Positions 1 to 5,662 are shown, numbered from the stretch's first letter. The stretch: 7,220 nucleotides of DNA from Thermoleophilaceae bacterium (GCA_013695885.1 JACCZP010000085.1:1-7220), one strand, 5' to 3'. Notes: a model not told the origin generated them from the sequence alone. Numbers and translations are program-made.

Positions 1-519
1 GTGCCCAAGCAGTGGCTGCGCTCGGACACCTACTGGCGGATCGTCGACCTCGAGCGCCGCTACGGCCCGATGCGCCGGCTCGATCGCCTGCGCGGCCAAC
101 CGCTCCAGGAGCACGTGGTCCAGGACATCGAGGTGCCCGTCGACCGGGCGTCCGAGTTCTGCGCCTTCATGCTGCGCGAGGTCCCGATCTCCCCGTTCTG
201 GGTCTGCCCGCTGCGGCTGCGCCGGCCCGCCCGCCGCTGGGACCTGTACGAGCTCGACCCCGACACGCTCTACGTGAACTTCGGCTTCTGGTCGACGGTC
301 CCGCTGGCCGACGGGCAGCCCGAGGGCACCCACAACCGACGCGTCGAGGAGGTGGTCGGCGAGCTCGGCGGCCGCAAGTCGCTGTACTCCACCTCGTTCT
401 ACGAGCGCGAGGAGTTCTGGCGGCTCTACAACGGGAGCGCCTACGGCGCGTTGAAGGCGGCCTACGACCCGGACGGCCGGCTTCTCGATCTCTATACCAA
501 GTGTGTAAAAAACGGGTAG
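1..519 (+). CDS. tmsA: FAD-dependent oxidoreductase of 10-methyl fatty acid synthesis, C-terminal part (BfaA/TmsA-like)
   Basis: The reading frame is open from the first base, so this is the last 172 residues of a longer gene; the GTG at position 1 is probably an internal Val codon. The FAD-binding half lies outside the window. What remains resembles the C-terminal region of DHCR24 (delta24-sterol reductase)-like FAD oxidases: a VQDIEVPVDRASEF segment (about residues 40-53), then PISPFWVCPLRLR (about 62-74), YVNFGFWSTVP, and the end FWRLYNGSAYGALKAAYDP...LLDLYTKCVKNG. In mycobacteria and other actinobacteria such proteins (BfaA/TmsA) reduce the 10-methylene group, made by a partner methyltransferase on phospholipid-bound oleate, to a 10-methyl branch. 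That partner follows directly: the stop codon is 11 bases before its ATG, so the two are surely cotranscribed. A different flavin reductase substrate is possible, but the neighbour argues for this pathway. Confidence 0.82.
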   Translation: MPKQWLRSDTYWRIVDLERRYGPMRRLDRLRGQPLQEHVVQDIEVPVDRASEFCAFMLREVPISPFWVCPLRLRRPARRWDLYELDPDTLYVNFGFWSTVPLADGQPEGTHNRRVEEVVGELGGRKSLYSTSFYEREEFWRLYNGSAYGALKAAYDPDGRLLDLYTKCVKNG

Positions 520-523
520 GGGG
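518..523 (+). promoter_or_regulatory. Shine-Dalgarno site for the methyltransferase gene
   Basis: AGGGGG overlaps the TAG stop of the upstream oxidoreductase gene and lies 7 bases before the ATG at 531. It fixes that ATG as the start, although the frame is open further upstream, and suggests the two genes are translated together. Confidence 0.6.
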
Positions 524-530
524 TGTGAGG

Positions 531-1850
531 ATGGGAATCGCGGATGTGCTCGTACGGGGGTTCGGGGCCGGAACCGGCATCGAGTTCCGCGCCCACGACG
601 GCAGCCGCGCCGGGCCCCGTGAGGCGTCGGTCCGGGTGGAGGTCCGCTCCCAGCGGGCCGTCAACTATCTCGTGCAGTCGCCGGGGGAGCTAGGGCTCGC
701 GCGCGCCTACGTGTCCGGTCATCTCGACGTCCACGGGGACATGCACGAGGCGCTGTCGCGGCTGTGGAGCAACCACGACGACGAGCTCTCCCGGCGCGAG
801 CGACTGGACATGCTGCGCGCGCTCGGGCTGCGGTCGCTGCGGCCCGTCGCGCCGCCACCCGAGGAGGTTCGCCTGCGCGGGCGCATCCACTCGAAGGTCC
901 GCGACGCCGAGGCGGTCTCCCATCACTACGACGTCGGCAATCGCTTCTACGGGTGGGTGCTCGGGCCGTCCATGGCCTACACGTGCGCGGTCTACCCCCG
1001 CGCCGACGCCACGCTCGAGGAGGCCCAGGCCACCAAGTTCGACCTCGTGTGCCGCAAGCTCGGGCTGCGTCCCGGCATGCGCCTGCTCGACGTGGGATGC
1101 GGATGGGGGGGCATGGTCGTCCACGCCGCCAAGCACTACGGGGTGGAGGCCATCGGGGCGACCCTGTCGAGGGACCAGGCCGAGTGGGGGCAGCGGACGG
1201 TGGAGGAGACGGGGCTCTCCGATCGCGCCGAGGTGCGCTGGCTCGACTACCGCGACGTGGCCGAGGGCGACTTCGACGCGATCTCCTCGATCGGGCTGAC
1301 CGAGCACGTGGGCAAGGCCCAGCTCTCCTCCTACTTCGACTTCCTGCTCGGCAAGCTGCGCCCGCAGGGCCGCCTGCTGAACCACACCATCACCCGGCAC
1401 GACAACGTGTACCCGGCCATACCGCGGCGGAGCTTCCTCAACCGCTACGTCTTCCCGGACGGCGAGCTGCTGGGGCCCGGCCGCATCGCCTCGGCGATGC
1501 ACGACGCCGGCTTCGAGCTGCGCCACGAGGAGAACCTGCGCGAGCACTACGCGCGCACGGTCGCGGCGTGGAGCGCGAACCTCCAAGACCACTGGGAGGA
1601 GGCGGTCGCCGAGGTCGGCGAGGGCCGAGCCCGCGTGTGGCGCCTCTACCTGGCCGGGTCTCGCGTGAGCTTCGAGTGGGACACGATCGAGTTGCACCAG
1701 ATGCTCGGCGTACGTACCACGAACGGTGCCGCCGGCATGCCGCTGCGGCCCGACTGGGAGCCTGCGGCGGGGGTCGCCGACATCCCCGCCCGGTCGAGTG
1801 ACGGGTCGGGCGCCGGCGCTGAGGCGGCGGGCTCGGGCGCCGTCCGCTAA
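531..1850 (+). CDS. tmsB: SAM-dependent fatty acid methyltransferase, cyclopropane-fatty-acid synthase family (BfaB/UfaA1/TmsB-like)
   Basis: A complete 439-residue protein. It has the usual CFA-synthase order: a helical N-terminal region (1-125), the substrate-side motif HHYDVGNRFYGWVL (from 131), and a Rossmann SAM-binding domain with motif I LLDVGCGWGG (185-194). Residues matching the catalytic bicarbonate site of CFA synthases are present: C152 in AYTCAVY, E258 in GLTEHVG, H285 and I287 in NHTITR, Y340 in HYARTVAAW. The enzyme should transfer methyl from SAM to the double bond of phospholipid acyl chains at the inner membrane face. Because a DHCR24-like reductase precedes it, the likely product is a 10-methylene, then 10-methyl, fatty acid rather than a cyclopropane; this is inferred from context. 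The last 25 or so residues are a Gly/Ala/Ser-rich disordered tail. The frame stays open upstream to position 12, but that stretch is only a shadow of the preceding gene. Confidence 0.9.
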   Translation: MGIADVLVRGFGAGTGIEFRAHDGSRAGPREASVRVEVRSQRAVNYLVQSPGELGLARAYVSGHLDVHGDMHEALSRLWSNHDDELSRRERLDMLRALGLRSLRPVAPPPEEVRLRGRIHSKVRDAEAVSHHYDVGNRFYGWVLGPSMAYTCAVYPRADATLEEAQATKFDLVCRKLGLRPGMRLLDVGCGWGGMVVHAAKHYGVEAIGATLSRDQAEWGQRTVEETGLSDRAEVRWLDYRDVAEGDFDAISSIGLTEHVGKAQLSSYFDFLLGKLRPQGRLLNHTITRHDNVYPAIPRRSFLNRYVFPDGELLGPGRIASAMHDAGFELRHEENLREHYARTVAAWSANLQDHWEEAVAEVGEGRARVWRLYLAGSRVSFEWDTIELHQMLGVRTTNGAAGMPLRPDWEPAAGVADIPARSSDGSGAGAEAAGSGAVR

Positions 1851-1855
1851 GGGGA

Positions 1856-1873
1856 GCCGGCGCCCCCGCCGGC
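1856..1873. terminator. GC hairpin between convergent genes
   Basis: A perfect 7-bp stem, GCCGGCG / CGCCGGC, with a CCCC loop starts 6 bases after the methyltransferase stop and lies 20 bases beyond the stop of the convergent aquaporin gene. No T-run follows on either strand, so it is not a classical intrinsic terminator. Position and symmetry suit a bidirectional terminator of a GC-rich actinobacterium. Chance hairpins are common at this base composition. Confidence 0.4.
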
Positions 1874-1893
1874 CGCCCCGCGCGCGCCGGGCT

Positions 1894-2289
1894 CTAGGGG
1901 GCCTCCGCCTTGCCGACGAAGCGGTCGTACACGAAGGCGGCGATCACCCCGCCCACGACCGGACCGATCAGGTAGACCGGCAAGCCGCTGAACTGGCCCA
2001 CCGCCGGGTTGACGTGCGCGCCGGTTGTGTGAGCGAGGGCGGCGACGATCACCACCAGCGCCATGCCGAACCCGAGCGCAACCGCCAACGAGTCGTACGG
2101 GAGGCCGGCGACCGGCTTCTCAAGCGCCGCGGCGCATGCGACCGCCGTCCCCACGTAGACGAGGATCCACGTGCCGATGAACTCTCCGACCCCGGCGCGA
2201 GCGAGGTGCGCCCCGACGTCCCCGCCGTAGAGCCCCCGGCCACCACCTCCTCCGGTTACGCCGCCGTTGTGAACCTTTCGCTGCTTCAT
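1894..2289 (-). CDS. Half-size aquaporin (MIP family) lacking its middle section
   Basis: A 131-residue MIP-family protein; normal aquaporins have about 220-280. Residues 1-30 are a Gly-rich cytoplasmic leader. TM1 is about 33-55 (GEFIGTWILVYVGTAVAC), TM2 about 67-86 (DSLAVALGFGMALVVIVAAL), and the first NPA loop is GAHVNPAV (90-97). The next residues, GQFSGLPVYLIGPVVGG (98-114) and AAFVYDRFVG, are not TM3. They match what normally follows the second NPA motif and forms TM6. TM3-TM5, the second NPA and its selectivity-filter Arg are missing, and no frameshifted remains lie nearby. The ATG is at 2287-2289; it overlaps the TGA of the upstream DUF2273 gene as ATGA and has no good Shine-Dalgarno site, so translation is probably coupled. 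It could be a functional single-repeat channel, a decaying gene or an assembly collapse. Water or small-solute transport is only a family expectation. Confidence 0.75.
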   Translation of the reverse strand: MKQRKVHNGGVTGGGGGRGLYGGDVGAHLARAGVGEFIGTWILVYVGTAVACAAALEKPVAGLPYDSLAVALGFGMALVVIVAALAHTTGAHVNPAVGQFSGLPVYLIGPVVGGVIAAFVYDRFVGKAEAP

Positions 2290-2543
2290 CGAACGACGGG
2301 ACGGCCTCTAGGGCGAGCCGGAGGAGCGGCCGGGCTCGCCGGGACGCCCTTCAGGTCGTCGCGGGCCGCGCCGAGGCGCCCCTGGAGCTCGGCCATGTCG
2401 AGCCCGCCCTCGAGGAACGTCGCCGCCACGTAGCCGGCCAGGGCGCCCAGCAGGCAGAGCGTCGCCGCCCCGAAGCCGAGTCCGATCCAGGCGGCTACGA
2501 AGGCGAAGCCGAGCGCGGCGGCGTAGTGCTTGGTGGTGATCAT
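2286..2543 (-). CDS. DUF2273-type small membrane protein of the Asp23 cluster
   Basis: An 85-residue protein with two closely spaced hydrophobic helices (about 7-22 and 24-44) joined by a short Gly turn, then an amphipathic segment (DMAELQGRLGAARDDLKG) and a Pro/Arg-rich basic tail. Size and hairpin layout fit DUF2273, which recurs beside Asp23/Gls24 and AmaP genes in Gram-positive bacteria and is thought to help tether the Asp23 assembly to the membrane. The ATG (2541-2543) shares one base with the upstream TGA as TGATG, and a Shine-Dalgarno-like GAGGGAG lies 8 bases before it. The frame is open further upstream, but that part is Arg/Pro/Gly-rich shadow sequence inside the previous gene. Its TGA overlaps the aquaporin start. 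Family assignment rests on pattern and context. Confidence 0.75.
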   Translation of the reverse strand: MITTKHYAAALGFAFVAAWIGLGFGAATLCLLGALAGYVAATFLEGGLDMAELQGRLGAARDDLKGVPASPAAPPARPRGRPVVR

Positions 2544-3148
2544 CAGGAGAGCTCCCTCTGTTGCCGGGGGTTGTCGAAGCCGGTGAGGGTCACGCCGACG
2601 GGGACCGCGGGCAGCCCGTGGGTCGCGAGCGCCTCGGCCACCTTGCCCTGGACGTCCCTCAGGGTCGCGGGCAGGTCGCGAGCGCGATCGAGGTGGACGT
2701 CCAGGTTCAGGTCCTCGCCCTCCCACCGCCCCGCGGCCTTCGTGACCCCGGGGTTGCCGAAGGCCGCGCTCTCCGCCACCCGCTCGATCGCCCGCGGGGC
2801 GACCGTCACCTCGCCCCGCTCGTCCTCGGCCAGGCCGAGGCGCCGGCGGGCCACGTAGGGGCGCGGGACCTCCTTGTACGCCAGGTAGGCGAATACGAGG
2901 AATGCGCCGAGCCCGGACAGGCCGGCGACTAGGCGCACCCGTGGGGTGAGCGAGTCGGGCCCGAGTCCGGCCAGGAGGTCGTAGGCGGTGCGGTAGCCGC
3001 TGATCAGGTCGATCGGCCCGCGCGGGACCCCGAGCGCCAGCAGGATCGTCATCAGCCCGTACCAGAGCGCGACGAGCAGGAAGGCCACGAGCACGATGCG
3101 TCCCAGGAAGGAGACACGGGAGGAGCGGGTGCGCAGTCGCTGGCGCAT
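2543..3148 (-). CDS. AmaP-like membrane protein with Asp23-like C-terminal domain (second copy)
   Basis: A 201-residue protein with a basic N-terminus (MRQRLRTRSSR), TM1 about 15-40, a roughly 30-residue outer loop, TM2 about 72-92, then a cytoplasmic domain. That domain (about 113-192) starts GEVTVAPRAIERVAESAAF and continues NPGVTKAAG, DLNLDVHLD, DVQGKVAEAL and GVTLTGFD. This is the helix / PGV / strand / helix / strand order of Asp23/Gls24 proteins. The topology matches AmaP (the alkaline-shock anchor) and the actinobacterial DUF6286 group, so its likely job is to hold Asp23-type proteins at the membrane. It starts at an ATG 3 bases after the TAG of the preceding gene, with GAGTAGG just upstream, and ends one base into the DUF2273 gene. 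No enzymatic motif is visible. Confidence 0.72.
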   Translation of the reverse strand: MRQRLRTRSSRVSFLGRIVLVAFLLVALWYGLMTILLALGVPRGPIDLISGYRTAYDLLAGLGPDSLTPRVRLVAGLSGLGAFLVFAYLAYKEVPRPYVARRRLGLAEDERGEVTVAPRAIERVAESAAFGNPGVTKAAGRWEGEDLNLDVHLDRARDLPATLRDVQGKVAEALATHGLPAVPVGVTLTGFDNPRQQRELS

Positions 3149-3151
3149 GGC

Positions 3152-3748
3152 CTACTCGGCGCGGGCCCCGCGCCCGCCGCTCTGTGGCCGGGTGCGCACC
3201 TTGAGGGTGCGGATGCCCGCCACGATCGAGCCGAGCGCCTCGCCGACCCGCTTCTCCACGTCCCCGGGCTCGGCGGTGGGCGGATGGAGCGCGGTGACCT
3301 CTATGCGTCCCCCCACGCCCCGGCGCTTCGGCTTCACCCGCACCTTGGAGCCGGTTACGCGGCGGGCGGTCTCGGCCAGCGCCCCGACGGCCTGGCCGAG
3401 CGCGCGCGGCCGCGCGGCCAAGCGGCCGGACGTGCCGTCATCGAGCACCATCAGCCGCTCGGCCGGACGCCGGAGGGCGCCGAGAAGGAGCAACAGGGAG
3501 GCCAGCACGGCGATCGTGCCGCCGATCAGAGCGGGGCTCCGGACGCTTCCGCCCTCGAGCGCGGCGAGGAACGCGCCGACCAGGCGCTCGAGCTCCGGAA
3601 GGTGGGCGAGCCGGGCCAGGCCGGCGATCGAGAAGCCGCCCTCACCCGACCCGAGCGAGAAGACGGCCACGGTCAGGCCGGCGGCCGCCAGGGCGGTCAG
3701 CAGCGCGAAGGCGACGAGATGGGCGAGCGCCCGGAGCAGGACGATCAA
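3152..3748 (-). CDS. AmaP-like membrane protein with Asp23-like C-terminal domain (first copy)
   Basis: A 198-residue protein with TM1 at about 8-30, an outer loop of about 40 residues, TM2 at about 73-92 (an ALIGGTIAVLASLLLLLGAL hairpin-like segment), then a basic cytoplasmic domain (about 97-187). That domain contains RALGQAVGALAETARRVTGS, the strand KVRVKPKR, RIEVTAL, and DVEKRVGEALGSIV ending TLKVRTRP, similar in order to its downstream neighbour. The same AmaP/DUF6286-like role is inferred. The start is a TTG (3746-3748) overlapping the TGA of the upstream gene as TTGA, with GAGG 10 bases before it. No other start is available before TM1, which supports the TTG. The tail RPQSGGRGARAE is basic and probably disordered. 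Sequence similarity to the 201-residue neighbour is weak, so they are likely old paralogues. Confidence 0.7.
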   Translation of the reverse strand: MIVLLRALAHLVAFALLTALAAAGLTVAVFSLGSGEGGFSIAGLARLAHLPELERLVGAFLAALEGGSVRSPALIGGTIAVLASLLLLLGALRRPAERLMVLDDGTSGRLAARPRALGQAVGALAETARRVTGSKVRVKPKRRGVGGRIEVTALHPPTAEPGDVEKRVGEALGSIVAGIRTLKVRTRPQSGGRGARAE

Positions 3749-4137
3749 GGTCCGGCCTCGAGCATCCCCGCGCTCACAGGCGGCTCGGCGAGGTCCTCGA
3801 TCCGCACGTCCACCGGCCCGAGCCGATCACCGAGACCGGAACGTCGGGCGGCCCGCGACACACGCTCGCGCACCCGGTCGGCCAGCGGGTGGAGGGGCAC
3901 GATGCGCGTGACCAGGTGAAGGCTCACGTCGAAGCGCTCGTGTCCTCCCGCGACCACGCTCACCCCGTCGAGGCGCCTACCGGATCCCCGCGTGGAGCCG
4001 CCGCCCCCGATCGGGGCGTGCGGCGCCACCACGCCGTCGACCTTCAGCGCGGCCTCGAGCGCCACCTCGGCGAGACGGACGCGGTCGGTCGGGGTGACGG
4101 CCGCGGCTCTCGGGCCGCTCGTATGCAGCTGGGGCAC
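3745..4137 (-). CDS. Asp23/Gls24-like protein, divergent copy
   Basis: A 130-residue soluble protein with no membrane segment. The first half has the helix RLAEVALEAALKVDGVV (21-37), which aligns with the helix before the PGV turn in Asp23 proteins. A Gly-rich linker (44-54) leads to LDGVSVVAG, the strand FDVSLHLVTRIVP (69-81), the helix HPLADRVRERVSRAARRSG (83-101) and the final strand VDVRIEDL. The canonical GV-V pattern is looser than in the upstream copy, so family membership rests on secondary-structure order and operon position. It starts at GTG (4135-4137), 15 bases after the upstream stop, with only a weak ribosome site. Its TGA is embedded in the next gene's TTGA. A role as partner subunit in an envelope-associated Asp23 assembly is inferred. 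Confidence 0.68.
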   Translation of the reverse strand: MPQLHTSGPRAAAVTPTDRVRLAEVALEAALKVDGVVAPHAPIGGGGSTRGSGRRLDGVSVVAGGHERFDVSLHLVTRIVPLHPLADRVRERVSRAARRSGLGDRLGPVDVRIEDLAEPPVSAGMLEAGP

Positions 4138-4152
4138 GAGCCCGTCGCTCGG

Positions 4153-4620
4153 CTAGGCGACGCGCGGGGGAGGCGGGGGCTCCTCCTCGGTCTCCTCGCC
4201 CGGGAAGTACAGGTCGTTCACCGTGATGTTCACCTCGGTGACGCTCAGCCCGGTGATGCCCTCGATGCGCTTGGCCACGTTGTCGCGTACGGCGCTCGAG
4301 ACCTGGGGGATCGACTCCCCGTAGTCGATGGTCAGCGTCAGATCGACCGCGGCTTCCCGCTCGCCGACCTCGACGCCCACGCCCTGGGTGCGAGCCTCGC
4401 TCAGCCCGATGCGCGAGGTGAGGCCGCCGACCGCGCGAGCGGCTCCGCCACCCATGTCGTGCACGCCCGGGACCTCGCGCGCGGCGAGGCCTGCCACCTT
4501 GCTCACCACCGCGTCGGCGATGGTGGTCGTCCCGCCACCGGACTGGAGAGGCTGACGCTGCTCGACCGCCTTGCCCCCGGCTCCTGCCTGTCCCTCGCCC
4601 TGCTTGGTCTCGCCGCTCAT
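4153..4620 (-). CDS. Asp23/Gls24 family envelope stress protein
   Basis: A 155-residue protein and the first gene of the leftward operon. After a polar, Gly/Gln-rich N-terminus (1-32) comes the full Asp23/Gls24 pattern: IADAVVSKVAGLAAREVPGV (34-53), a linker, VGVEVGEREAAVDLTLTIDYG (81-101), the helix SIPQVSSAVRDNVAKRIEGITG (103-124) and VTEVNITVNDLYF (127-139). It ends in an acidic, Pro-rich tail (GEETEEEPPPPPRVA). Family members are abundant cytoplasmic proteins that gather under the membrane through AmaP and are linked to alkaline and cell-wall stress; their biochemical activity is unknown. The operon supplies two AmaP-like partners downstream. The ATG is well supported by an AGGAG 5 bases before it. 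It is divergent from the ECF sigma gene, making that factor a candidate regulator. Confidence 0.92.
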   Translation of the reverse strand: MSGETKQGEGQAGAGGKAVEQRQPLQSGGGTTTIADAVVSKVAGLAAREVPGVHDMGGGAARAVGGLTSRIGLSEARTQGVGVEVGEREAAVDLTLTIDYGESIPQVSSAVRDNVAKRIEGITGLSVTEVNITVNDLYFPGEETEEEPPPPPRVA

Positions 4621-4625
4621 CCGCG

Positions 4626-4630
4626 CTCCT
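4626..4630 (-). promoter_or_regulatory. Shine-Dalgarno site of the leading Asp23 gene
   Basis: On the minus strand AGGAG sits 5 bases before the ATG at 4618-4620. It is the strongest ribosome-binding site in the window, consistent with Asp23 being made in large amounts relative to the coupled downstream genes. Confidence 0.7.
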
Positions 4631-4644
4631 CGCTTGTCGCTTGT
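4631..4644. repeat. Tandem 7-mer CGCTTGT x2
   Basis: Two adjacent perfect copies of CGCTTGT lie in the 5' untranslated region of the leftward operon, between the Shine-Dalgarno site and the inverted repeat. They could be half of an operator or simple sequence slippage; nothing in the window decides between these. Confidence 0.5.
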
Positions 4645-4680
4645 CGGATGCGACCGGTCTGGTCGCGTCTTTCGTATCCG
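4645..4680. promoter_or_regulatory. Nested inverted repeat in the divergent intergenic region (candidate operator)
   Basis: An inner perfect repeat GCGACC-GGTCT-GGTCGC (4650-4666) is flanked by an outer pair CGGAT (4645-4649) and ATCCG (4676-4680), with a 9-base bulge on one side. CGACCGG recurs at 4651 and 4679. The whole divergent gap (4621-4793) holds no other convincing gene. Such dyads between divergent genes often bind a repressor or fold in the leader RNA of the operon. Here it would lie in or just upstream of the Asp23 leader. Which protein binds, if any, cannot be told from the sequence. Confidence 0.4.
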
Positions 4681-4755
4681 ACCGGGCGAGGGCGCGAGAA
4701 GTTACGAGCGGGCCCGGGCCGTGAGTGCTCGGAGTGACCGCGGACCGGGTCGAGG

Positions 4756-4784
4756 GAGACGGGCGCCGTTCCCGCAACTACTCT
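4756..4784 (+). promoter_or_regulatory. Weak candidate promoter for the ECF sigma gene
   Basis: TACTCT (4779-4784) fits a TAnnnT -10 element, and 17 bases upstream GAGACG (4756-4761) shares the central GAC of a -35 box. Transcription would start near 4791, giving an almost leaderless message beginning at the GTG at 4794. The match is poor and the call tentative. Confidence 0.2.
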
Positions 4785-4793
4785 CGAATCGTC

Positions 4794-5426
4794 GTGCCGC
4801 CTACCACAGCAGCCGCACGGCTCGACGACCTCGAAGGCCGTCCGGTTCAAGGGCGGGCCGGGGCCGACCCGGACCGGCCCTTGATCGAACGCACCCTGAC
4901 CGGTGACCTGGCTGCCTTCGAGAGCCTGGTCCGCCGCCACGAGCGTGCCGTGCTGGGCGCGGCCTCCCGCATAGCCGGGCACGACGAGGCCGCCGACGTC
5001 GCGCAGGACTCCTTCCTCCGTGCCTTCCATACCCTGCCTCGCTTCCGGGGCGAGGCGCCGTTCGAGGCTTGGCTGCTGCGCATCACCCGCAACACGGCAC
5101 TGAACGCGCTCGCCCGCCGCCGGCCGGTGCCGGCGGAGCACGGGGTCGAGCGGGGCGAGGAGCGTCGGGCGCCGTCCGAGCGCACCCCGGCGGAGCGGCT
5201 CGAGAGCGCCGAACGACGAGAGCGCCTGGGACAGAAGCTCGCGCTGCTCGACCCTCCGCATCGGACCGTGCTCGTGCTCCGCGACGTCGAGGGCCTCGCC
5301 TACGAGGAGATCGCCGAGCTGACCGATACTCCCCTCGGTACCGTCAAGGGGCGCCTCTTTCGCGCCCGCCGCGAGCTGATCGAGCTGCTCCGCTCCAACA
5401 CCTACGACTGGGAGCTTCCGGCGTGA
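4794..5426 (+). CDS. ECF-type RNA polymerase sigma factor (sigma-70 family)
   Basis: A 210-residue protein from the GTG at 4794. Region sigma-2 spans about 38-108: DLAAFESLVRRHERAVLGAA, GHDEAADVAQDSFLRAF (the conserved region 2.2 core-binding helix), and FEAWLLRITRNTALNALARRR. A charged Glu/Arg linker follows, then sigma-4 at about 147-199 with LLDPPHRTVLVLRDVEG, YEEIAELTDTPLGTVKGRLFRARREL, the helix-turn-helix that reads the -35 element. Regions 1 and 3 are absent, as in all ECF factors. It redirects RNA polymerase to a stress regulon. The frame is open back to a GTG at 4725, which would add 23 residues without family similarity; neither start has a clear ribosome site, and a leaderless start at 4794 is my choice. 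The next gene overlaps it by 4 bases, the usual place for a sigma regulator, yet that protein has no zinc anti-sigma motif. Confidence 0.93.
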   Translation: MPPTTAAARLDDLEGRPVQGRAGADPDRPLIERTLTGDLAAFESLVRRHERAVLGAASRIAGHDEAADVAQDSFLRAFHTLPRFRGEAPFEAWLLRITRNTALNALARRRPVPAEHGVERGEERRAPSERTPAERLESAERRERLGQKLALLDPPHRTVLVLRDVEGLAYEEIAELTDTPLGTVKGRLFRARRELIELLRSNTYDWELPA

Positions 5427-5662
5427 CGACCGGGGGCGAGAGCACCACGGGCGCAGCCGAGGAGCGGCTCATGGTGCTGCTGGAGGTGCTACGGGCAGAT
5501 GCCACGCGGCCGGACGACTCGATCGACGAACGGGTGATGCGGACGGCGCGGTGGCAGTACCTCGTTCGTGGCGTCCTCTCCGTCCTGAACGACCTCGCCG
5601 CGCTTCTCGTCGACGGCGTGATCCTCATGCTCGGGCTGCGGCGCCCCTCGAGGGCGGCGTAA
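5423..5662 (+). CDS. Small single-TM protein coupled to the ECF sigma factor, possible sigma regulator
   Basis: A 79-residue protein starting at a GTG that overlaps the sigma factor stop as GTGA, with GGGAG 8 bases upstream. Residues 1-46 are polar and cytoplasmic in character (AEERLMVLLEVLRADATRPD, then SIDERVMRTARWQYL). About 49-72 form a hydrophobic or amphipathic segment (VRGVLSVLNDLAALLVDGVI) interrupted by Asn and Asp, followed by a basic end, GLRRPSRAA. It contains no Cys or His, so it cannot be a ZAS-type (HxxxCxxC) anti-sigma factor. I do not recognise a named family. Its position between an ECF sigma gene and a CmpX-like channel recalls the small CfrX protein of the Pseudomonas sigX locus, proposed to control SigX; this is recalled, not tested. 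It could instead be an accessory subunit of the channel. Confidence 0.75.
   Translation: MTTGGESTTGAAEERLMVLLEVLRADATRPDDSIDERVMRTARWQYLVRGVLSVLNDLAALLVDGVILMLGLRRPSRAA

Noticed and set aside
12..530. A 612-residue plus-strand frame extending the methyltransferase upstream over the oxidoreductase gene
   Set aside because: Its first 173 residues are Arg/Pro/Ala-rich with no similarity, while another frame there encodes a convincing oxidoreductase. The ATG at 531 has a good ribosome site.
690..1697. A 335-residue minus-strand frame opposite the methyltransferase
   Set aside because: It is the antisense shadow of a strongly supported gene, a common effect of high third-position GC; it shows no motifs.
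764..1801. A 345-residue plus-strand frame inside the methyltransferase
   Set aside because: Arg/Ala-rich low-complexity translation in the wrong frame of a clear gene.
1894..2289. A frameshift as the explanation for the short aquaporin
   Set aside because: Both its N-terminal and C-terminal parts are in one frame, and no missing TM3-TM5 sequence appears in other frames between or beside them; a deletion or collapse fits better.
4738..4775. Minus-strand GGGAAC as the -35 of an ECF promoter for the Asp23 operon
   Set aside because: No CGTC-like -10 lies at the required spacing, and it is more than 120 bases from the Asp23 start.
4617..5261. A 214-residue minus-strand frame upstream of the Asp23 gene
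   Set aside because: It overlaps the sigma factor antisense, shows no domain, and spans the divergent control region.
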